From positions 1 through 9,466 of the forward strand of contig JAFAEZ010000094.1 of NCBI GenBank assembly GCA_023423775.1: DNA of 9,466 bases, in the 5' to 3' direction. The stretch comes from Pseudomonadota bacterium (GTDB taxonomy: Bacteria > Pseudomonadota > Alphaproteobacteria > Sphingomonadales > Sphingomonadaceae). A program made the translations under genes and the position numbers. Under the pieces are notes generated by a model that worked only from the letters and a program-made list of their open reading frames with translations, made no database searches and was not told the origin of the DNA. Below are positions 6,239 to 9,466 of the stretch, piece after piece (the stretch's first letter is position 1; every line of letters starts with the position of its first letter).

Positions 6239-6263
6239 CGTCCTGGCGAAAGCCAAGAAGACG
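6239..6263. repeat. Degenerate copy of an intergenic palindromic repeat
   Basis: CGTC at 6239-6242 pairs with GACG at 6260-6263, and TGGC-GAAA-GCCA at 6244-6255 forms the centre. This resembles the abundant CGTCCTGGCGAAAGCCA-type intergenic repeat I remember from Bradyrhizobium genomes, with a decayed right arm. The inverted repeat is seen directly; family membership is from memory. Confidence 0.45.
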
Positions 6264-6270
6264 TCCGGGA

Positions 6271-6276
6271 TTGACA
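6271..6276 (+). promoter_or_regulatory. Candidate -35 element of the amidohydrolase promoter
   Basis: A perfect TTGACA lies 58 nt before the amidohydrolase ATG. At 17 to 18 nt spacing the -10 region reads GCTGGT or CTGGTG, a poor match. Only the -35 half is convincing, so this may be chance or an activator-dependent promoter. Confidence 0.25.
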
Positions 6277-6323
6277 GCAGCCTCCGTTCCACGGCTGGTG
6301 GACTCGCCGGGCCACCGAACTCT

Positions 6324-6328
6324 AAGGA
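6324..6328 (+). promoter_or_regulatory. Ribosome binding site of the amidohydrolase gene
   Basis: AAGGA lies 6 nt upstream of the ATG at 6335, good spacing for a Shine-Dalgarno, and supports the chosen start. Confidence 0.65.
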
Positions 6329-6334
6329 CCAGTC

Positions 6335-7444
6335 ATGCGCACCACATCGGTCGGCGTCTTCAAGGTCGCCACCAAGGGCCCCGGCGACGTCTCCGGCCTC
6401 ATGGATATGATCGGCTCCGGCACGATCGATCCGGCATCCGTCCTGGCGATCCTCGGCAAGACCGAGGGAAATGGCGGCGTCAACGATTTCACCCGGGAAT
6501 ACGCCGTCGCTGCGCTGTGCACAGCGCTGGCGCCGAAGCTCGGTCTGTCCCCAGAGGCGGTCGAACAGCGCATCGCCTTCGTGATGTCCGGCGGCACCGA
6601 GGGTGTGCTCAGTCCACATATCACGGTGTTCACGCGGCGAGAGGTTGAACGCCCGGCAGGCATCTCGGGCAAGCGCCTGAGCATCGGCATGGCACACACA
6701 CGCGATTTCCTTCCCGAAGAGCTCGGCCGCTCCGCGCAGATCACCGAGACCGCCAGGGCCGTGGAGGCCGCGATGGCAGACGCCGGAATCAGCGATCCTA
6801 CCAACGTCCATTTCGTGCAGATCAAGTGCCCGCTGCTCACCAGCGATCGCGTCGAGGCAGCAGCTGCGCGCGGCAACAAGACGGTGACGAAGAGCTCCTA
6901 CAGCTCGATGGCCTATTCGCGCGGCGCCTCCGCGCTCGGCGTTGCCGTTGCGCTCGGTGAGATCGCCTCCGATCTTCGCGACCAGGACGTGCTGCGGCGC
7001 TACGATCTGTTCTCGAAGGTCGCCTCCACCTCGGCCGGCATCGAGTTGATGCACAACGTCGTCATCGTGCTCGGCAATTCGGCGTCGTCGGTGAGCGCGT
7101 TCGAGATCGGGCATGCCGTGATGAACGATGCCATCGACGCCGCGGCGGTAACAGAGGCCCTGGAGAGCGTCGGGCTCGGCATCGCGCCGCAAGCAATCAA
7201 CGGCCGCGAGCTCGTCAACGTCTTCGCCAAGGCCGAGGCCTCGCCCGATGGCACCGTGCGTGGATCTCGCCATACCATGCTGGAGGATACCGACATCAGC
7301 TCGACGCGCCACGCACGCGCCGCGGTCGGCGGGCTGATCGCGGGCCTTGCCGGCACCAGCGCGGTCTACGTGTCCGGCGGCGCCGAGCATCAGGGCCCGC
7401 CGGGCGGCGGACCGGTTGCGGTGATCGCGCGACTGCCGGATTGA
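6335..7444 (+). CDS. Cyanuric acid amidohydrolase / barbiturase family (AtzD/TrzD-like) ring-opening hydrolase
   Basis: A 369-residue enzyme of normal length for the family, which opens the ring of cyanuric acid (to 1-carboxybiuret) or of barbituric acid. The fold is three similar repeat units, each giving a Ser and a Lys. Visible candidates are Lys42 (LGKTEGNGGVND) with Ser85 (MSGGTEGVLSPH), Lys164 (QIKCPLLT) with Ser231/Ser233 (KVASTSAG), and Lys299 (VFAKAEASPDG) with Ser347 (VSGGAEHQGPPGG). All three pairs are intact, so activity is expected, in the cytoplasm. It is followed after 128 nt by an amidase on the same strand, which fits scavenging of nitrogen from cyclic amides or ureides. AtzE/AtzF partners or a small AtzG-like subunit are not in the window. 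Cyanuric acid versus barbituric acid cannot be settled by eye; bradyrhizobial members are, from memory, mainly cyanuric acid hydrolases. Confidence 0.93.
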   Translation: MRTTSVGVFKVATKGPGDVSGLMDMIGSGTIDPASVLAILGKTEGNGGVNDFTREYAVAALCTALAPKLGLSPEAVEQRIAFVMSGGTEGVLSPHITVFTRREVERPAGISGKRLSIGMAHTRDFLPEELGRSAQITETARAVEAAMADAGISDPTNVHFVQIKCPLLTSDRVEAAAARGNKTVTKSSYSSMAYSRGASALGVAVALGEIASDLRDQDVLRRYDLFSKVASTSAGIELMHNVVIVLGNSASSVSAFEIGHAVMNDAIDAAAVTEALESVGLGIAPQAINGRELVNVFAKAEASPDGTVRGSRHTMLEDTDISSTRHARAAVGGLIAGLAGTSAVYVSGGAEHQGPPGGGPVAVIARLPD

Positions 7445-7446
7445 GA

Positions 7447-7460
7447 CGGCGGTATCGCCG
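7447..7460 (+). terminator. Small hairpin directly after the amidohydrolase stop
   Basis: CGGCG-GTAT-CGCCG gives a 5-bp stem with a 4-nt loop starting 3 nt after the TGA. No T tract follows, so it may stabilise the mRNA 3' end or mark a weak stop rather than be a strong terminator. Confidence 0.3.
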
Positions 7461-7519
7461 CTTCCCGCTACCCCTCCGCCCCATGCAACCCTGCCCTTCG
7501 CGCCGGCTCAGTTGATTCA

Positions 7520-7548
7520 GGCGAGCCCTTGCGAAAGGAAGGGGCGCC
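7520..7548 (+). repeat. Imperfect hairpin in the amidase leader
   Basis: GGCG (7520-7523) pairs with CGCC (7545-7548) and CCCTT (7526-7530) with AAGGG (7539-7543), with a small internal loop and an 8-nt apical loop. It lies 24 nt before the amidase ATG and just after the GTTGATTCA 9-mer at 7511-7519. It could be an mRNA leader structure or an intergenic repeat. Confidence 0.4.
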
Positions 7549-7572
7549 GCTACCCAAGGGGATTTTGACCAC

Positions 7573-9042
7573 ATGACTTTGCCGATGAGCTGGAATGAAT
7601 GGGCGCAGCATGACGGCGTGGCGCTGGCCGGGCGCGTCCGCAAGGGCGAGCTGACGGCAAAGGACCTGGCGCGCCAGGCCGCAGCCGGCGTCGCCAAGGT
7701 CAATCCGGCGCTGTCAGGCGTGGTCGAGCTGTTCGAGGACGTGATCGCCGACCCCGCCAAGGATGGCGCCAACCTCTCGGGCCCATTTGCCGGCCTGCCC
7801 TTCCTGATGAAGGACCTGGGACCGACCATGAAGGGCCGCCTCCAGGAGATGGGCTCGCTGTTGATGCGCGGCAATCGCGCTAGCGCCGACACGTTCCTGA
7901 CCGGAAAATTCCGCCAGGCGGGGCTCAATCTGATCGGGCGCACGACGACGCCGGAATTCGGCGTGTGCAGCTCGGCCGACAATCCCGCCGTCTATGTCAC
8001 GCGCAATCCATGGAATACCGACTACACCACTTGCGGCTCGTCGGCGGGCAGCGCCGCGATGGTCGCGGCCGGCGTGGTGCCGATCGCGCATGCGACCGAC
8101 GGCGGCGGCTCGATCCGCATTCCCGCCGGCGTCAACGGCAATATCGGGTTGAAGGTCTCGCGCGGCGTGTTCTCGCTCGCCCCGCACATGTCCGATCTTA
8201 CCGGTCTCGTCTCGATCCAGGGCTGCCAGTCGCGCTCGGTGCGCGACACCGCCGCCTTCGTCGATCACGCGCGGGGACCTGCGCCCGGCGAGTTCATGCC
8301 GTTCTGGACCACGGCGCAGCCTTATTCCGAAATGATCAAGCGCGATCCCGGCAAGCTCCGCATCGCGCTCTCGCACAGCTGGGGCGATTACAGCGCGACG
8401 CCTGAGATCGCTGCCGAGTTGGAGAAGACCGGCCGCTTCCTCGAAGGCCTCGGCCATCACGTCGACTACGCCCTGCCCGAACTCGACTTCCGCGCCGCGT
8501 TCGCGGCACAGACCACCTGCTACATCTCGAACTTCGCGGTGGTGATTTCCAACATGCTCGCCGCGCGTGGGCTGGAAAAGCCGCCGGAAGATCTGATCGA
8601 GCCCATCAACATCCGCATCTGGGAGGCCGGCCGGCACACGAGCTTCGCCGAACGCGCGAGGATGCAGGGCGTGTTCAACACGACCTCGCGCGGCTTCGGC
8701 AGCTTCTTCGAGCAGTGGGACGTGATCCTGACGCCGATCACCGCGCTGCCGACGCCGAAGGTCGGCACCAGGGAGTATCTCACCATCTCCGACAATCCCG
8801 ATGTGCTCGACTGGTTCGGCAATCTCTGGCGCTTCTTCGCCTTCACGCCGCTCGCCAATCTCTGCGGCATGCCCGCGATCTCGATGCCGATGGCAACCCA
8901 GGACCACGGCCTGCCGCTCGGCATCCAGGCGATCGCCAAGCAGGCCAATGACGGCCTGCTGCTGCAGCTCGCCGCCCAGATCGCGCGCGCGCTCGACGGC
9001 AAGTGGAACGGCGGCAGGAAGCCGAAGGTGCATGTGGGCTAG
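7573..9042 (+). CDS. Amidase-signature hydrolase, related to 6-aminohexanoate-cyclic-dimer hydrolase type amidases
   Basis: A 489-residue amidase-signature enzyme with the Ser-cisSer-Lys triad readable as Lys80 (LPFLMKDLG), Ser156 (CGSSAGS) and Ser180 (TDGGGSIRIPAG). The 24-residue gap between the two serines matches that in characterised members. Resemblance over ARGPAPGEFMPFW, RSVRDTAAFVDHA and the C-terminal LANLCGMPAISMP points to the group containing NylA-like cyclic-dimer hydrolases rather than AtzE, GatA or allophanate hydrolase. It hydrolyses an amide in the cytoplasm; no signal peptide is seen. The signature is slightly atypical: Cys replaces the first Gly of GGSSGGS, Ala replaces a later Gly, and a Gly lies in the D-x-GGS position. 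The ATG at 7573 has AAGGGG 11 nt upstream, a little far; an ATG at 7585 is the alternative. Context suggests a partner of the ring opener upstream. Family is secure, substrate is not. Confidence 0.93.
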   Translation: MTLPMSWNEWAQHDGVALAGRVRKGELTAKDLARQAAAGVAKVNPALSGVVELFEDVIADPAKDGANLSGPFAGLPFLMKDLGPTMKGRLQEMGSLLMRGNRASADTFLTGKFRQAGLNLIGRTTTPEFGVCSSADNPAVYVTRNPWNTDYTTCGSSAGSAAMVAAGVVPIAHATDGGGSIRIPAGVNGNIGLKVSRGVFSLAPHMSDLTGLVSIQGCQSRSVRDTAAFVDHARGPAPGEFMPFWTTAQPYSEMIKRDPGKLRIALSHSWGDYSATPEIAAELEKTGRFLEGLGHHVDYALPELDFRAAFAAQTTCYISNFAVVISNMLAARGLEKPPEDLIEPINIRIWEAGRHTSFAERARMQGVFNTTSRGFGSFFEQWDVILTPITALPTPKVGTREYLTISDNPDVLDWFGNLWRFFAFTPLANLCGMPAISMPMATQDHGLPLGIQAIAKQANDGLLLQLAAQIARALDGKWNGGRKPKVHVG

Positions 9043-9047
9043 GAAGC

Positions 9048-9073
9048 TGCGATCGAAGTGACATGCGATCGCA
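9048..9073. terminator. Hairpin between the convergent amidase and hypothetical gene
   Basis: Perfect 8-nt arms TGCGATCG (9048-9055) and CGATCGCA (9066-9073) enclose a 10-nt loop in the 40-nt space between two convergent stop codons. The position suits a bidirectional terminator, but no T tract is present on either strand. The right arm lies within the 10-nt palindrome TGCGATCGCA (9064-9073). Confidence 0.45.
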
Positions 9074-9082
9074 CGTCCGGCC

Positions 9083-9400
9083 TCAGTTCTTCACCGCCGG
9101 AATTTCCTCGTTCGGCTGCTGCTGGCCCTGCTTGTACATCGCCAGTGCCTTGTCGAGCGCTTCGCGCAGCGCCAGCGCTGCGGCCACGCTGCAACGCAAG
9201 TGAGCGGTCTGGACCACGTCGACCCTGACGGCGGCACCGACCGGCATCAGCAGATTGGCGGCGAGCTCGATCTGGATCGCGCCGTTGTGATGGCCGAAGC
9301 AGGAGGCGCCGTCGAAATAGACGATCGGCGCCCGCTCGGCGCTGGAGCTGGAAATGGTGACGGGCCCCTGGGCGGTCGAGGGCGTTTCGGGGTCGGTCAT
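9083..9400 (-). CDS. Uncharacterised 105-residue protein, possibly DUF3467-like
   Basis: I do not recognise this protein with confidence. It begins with ~22 polar Ser/Thr/Pro-rich residues, probably disordered. Alternating hydrophobic segments follow that suggest beta strands (PIVYFDGASCFGHHNG, AIQIELAANLLMP, AAVRVDVVQTAHLRC), then one long helix (SVAAALALREALDKALAMYK) and a short polar tail rich in Gln. The order, strands and then a helix ending in a Tyr, faintly recalls DUF3467 proteins, which are small and of unknown function. No signal peptide or membrane segment is seen. The start is well supported: AGGAG (+ strand 9406-9410) lies 5 nt before the ATG, and codon use fits the neighbouring genes. 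It converges with the amidase gene, leaving 40 nt between stops, and its promoter must lie at or beyond the right edge of the window. Confidence 0.7.
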   Translation of the reverse strand: MTDPETPSTAQGPVTISSSSAERAPIVYFDGASCFGHHNGAIQIELAANLLMPVGAAVRVDVVQTAHLRCSVAAALALREALDKALAMYKQGQQQPNEEIPAVKN

Positions 9401-9405
9401 GGGCG

Positions 9406-9410
9406 CTCCT
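9406..9410 (-). promoter_or_regulatory. Ribosome binding site of the 105-residue protein gene
   Basis: AGGAG on the minus strand, 5 nt upstream of the ATG at 9398-9400. It is a strong reason to accept this small gene as real. In the remaining bases to the window edge (9411-9466) I see nothing else. Confidence 0.7.
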
Positions 9411-9466
9411 TGCAGCTACGCGAACGAAAAGAAGTCCCACCATCGTCGCTTCGGCCCGCCCTGTCG

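Noticed and set aside
6059..7390. Open frame of 443 codons on the minus strand opposite the amidohydrolase
   Set aside because: The plus strand encodes a full-length amidohydrolase with all Ser-Lys pairs. The minus frame is low-complexity and has no start signal.
7714..9033. Open frame of 439 codons on the minus strand opposite the amidase
   Set aside because: It is antisense to a complete amidase-signature gene and has no recognisable domain.
7573..9042. Assignment of the amidase as AtzE (1-carboxybiuret hydrolase) from its neighbour
   Set aside because: The sequence fits the NylA-type amidase group better, and the small AtzG partner expected with AtzE is absent.

Overview
The window reads as a chromosomal segment of a high-GC alphaproteobacterium, most likely Bradyrhizobium or a close relative. 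The grounds are strong G/C bias at third codon positions, several GTG starts, a secreted glycine-rich protein with a PYGWxWVNVC-type tail that I associate from memory with rhizobia, a cyanuric acid amidohydrolase of the kind known from Bradyrhizobium, and an intergenic relic resembling the CGTCCTGGCGAAAGCCA repeat I remember from that genus. No search was run, so the taxon is an inference. There is no phage, IS element, CRISPR array, tRNA or rRNA visible. Coding density is high and gene boundaries are tight.

Layout. Left block (1-1152, + strand): the 3' part of an HtrA/DegP-like protein with a PDZ domain, overlapping by 4 nt a short LuxR-type DNA-binding protein. The protease-like domain has lost the catalytic His and Ser. 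Second block (1147-2896, - strand): an OmpR-type response regulator followed by its histidine kinase, with a 14-nt overlap. The kinase gene converges on the LuxR gene so tightly that the two stop codons lie side by side. Upstream of the regulator, on the same strand, is a secreted glycine-rich protein (2994-3551), separated from it by a spacer with nested inverted repeats. Third block (3713-6046, - strand): tex, a conserved RNA-binding protein, with a weak terminator behind it. Right block (6335-9042, + strand): a cyanuric acid amidohydrolase/barbiturase-family ring opener and an amidase-signature hydrolase of the type related to 6-aminohexanoate-cyclic-dimer hydrolase. Last, a 105-residue uncharacterised protein on the - strand (9083-9400) converges on the amidase.

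How the parts may work together. The two-component pair is a complete phosphorelay with a very small extracytoplasmic loop, so it probably senses something in or at the membrane. The adjacent secreted glycine-rich protein is a plausible but unproven envelope target. The pseudo-HtrA/LuxR pair looks like one functional unit: a PDZ-bearing binding protein and a regulator without a normal receiver. The amidohydrolase and amidase suggest scavenging of nitrogen from cyclic amides or ureides, with the exact substrates open. The most unusual items are the catalytically dead HtrA-like protein coupled to a receiver-less LuxR protein, and the pairing of two different cyclic-amide-type hydrolases.
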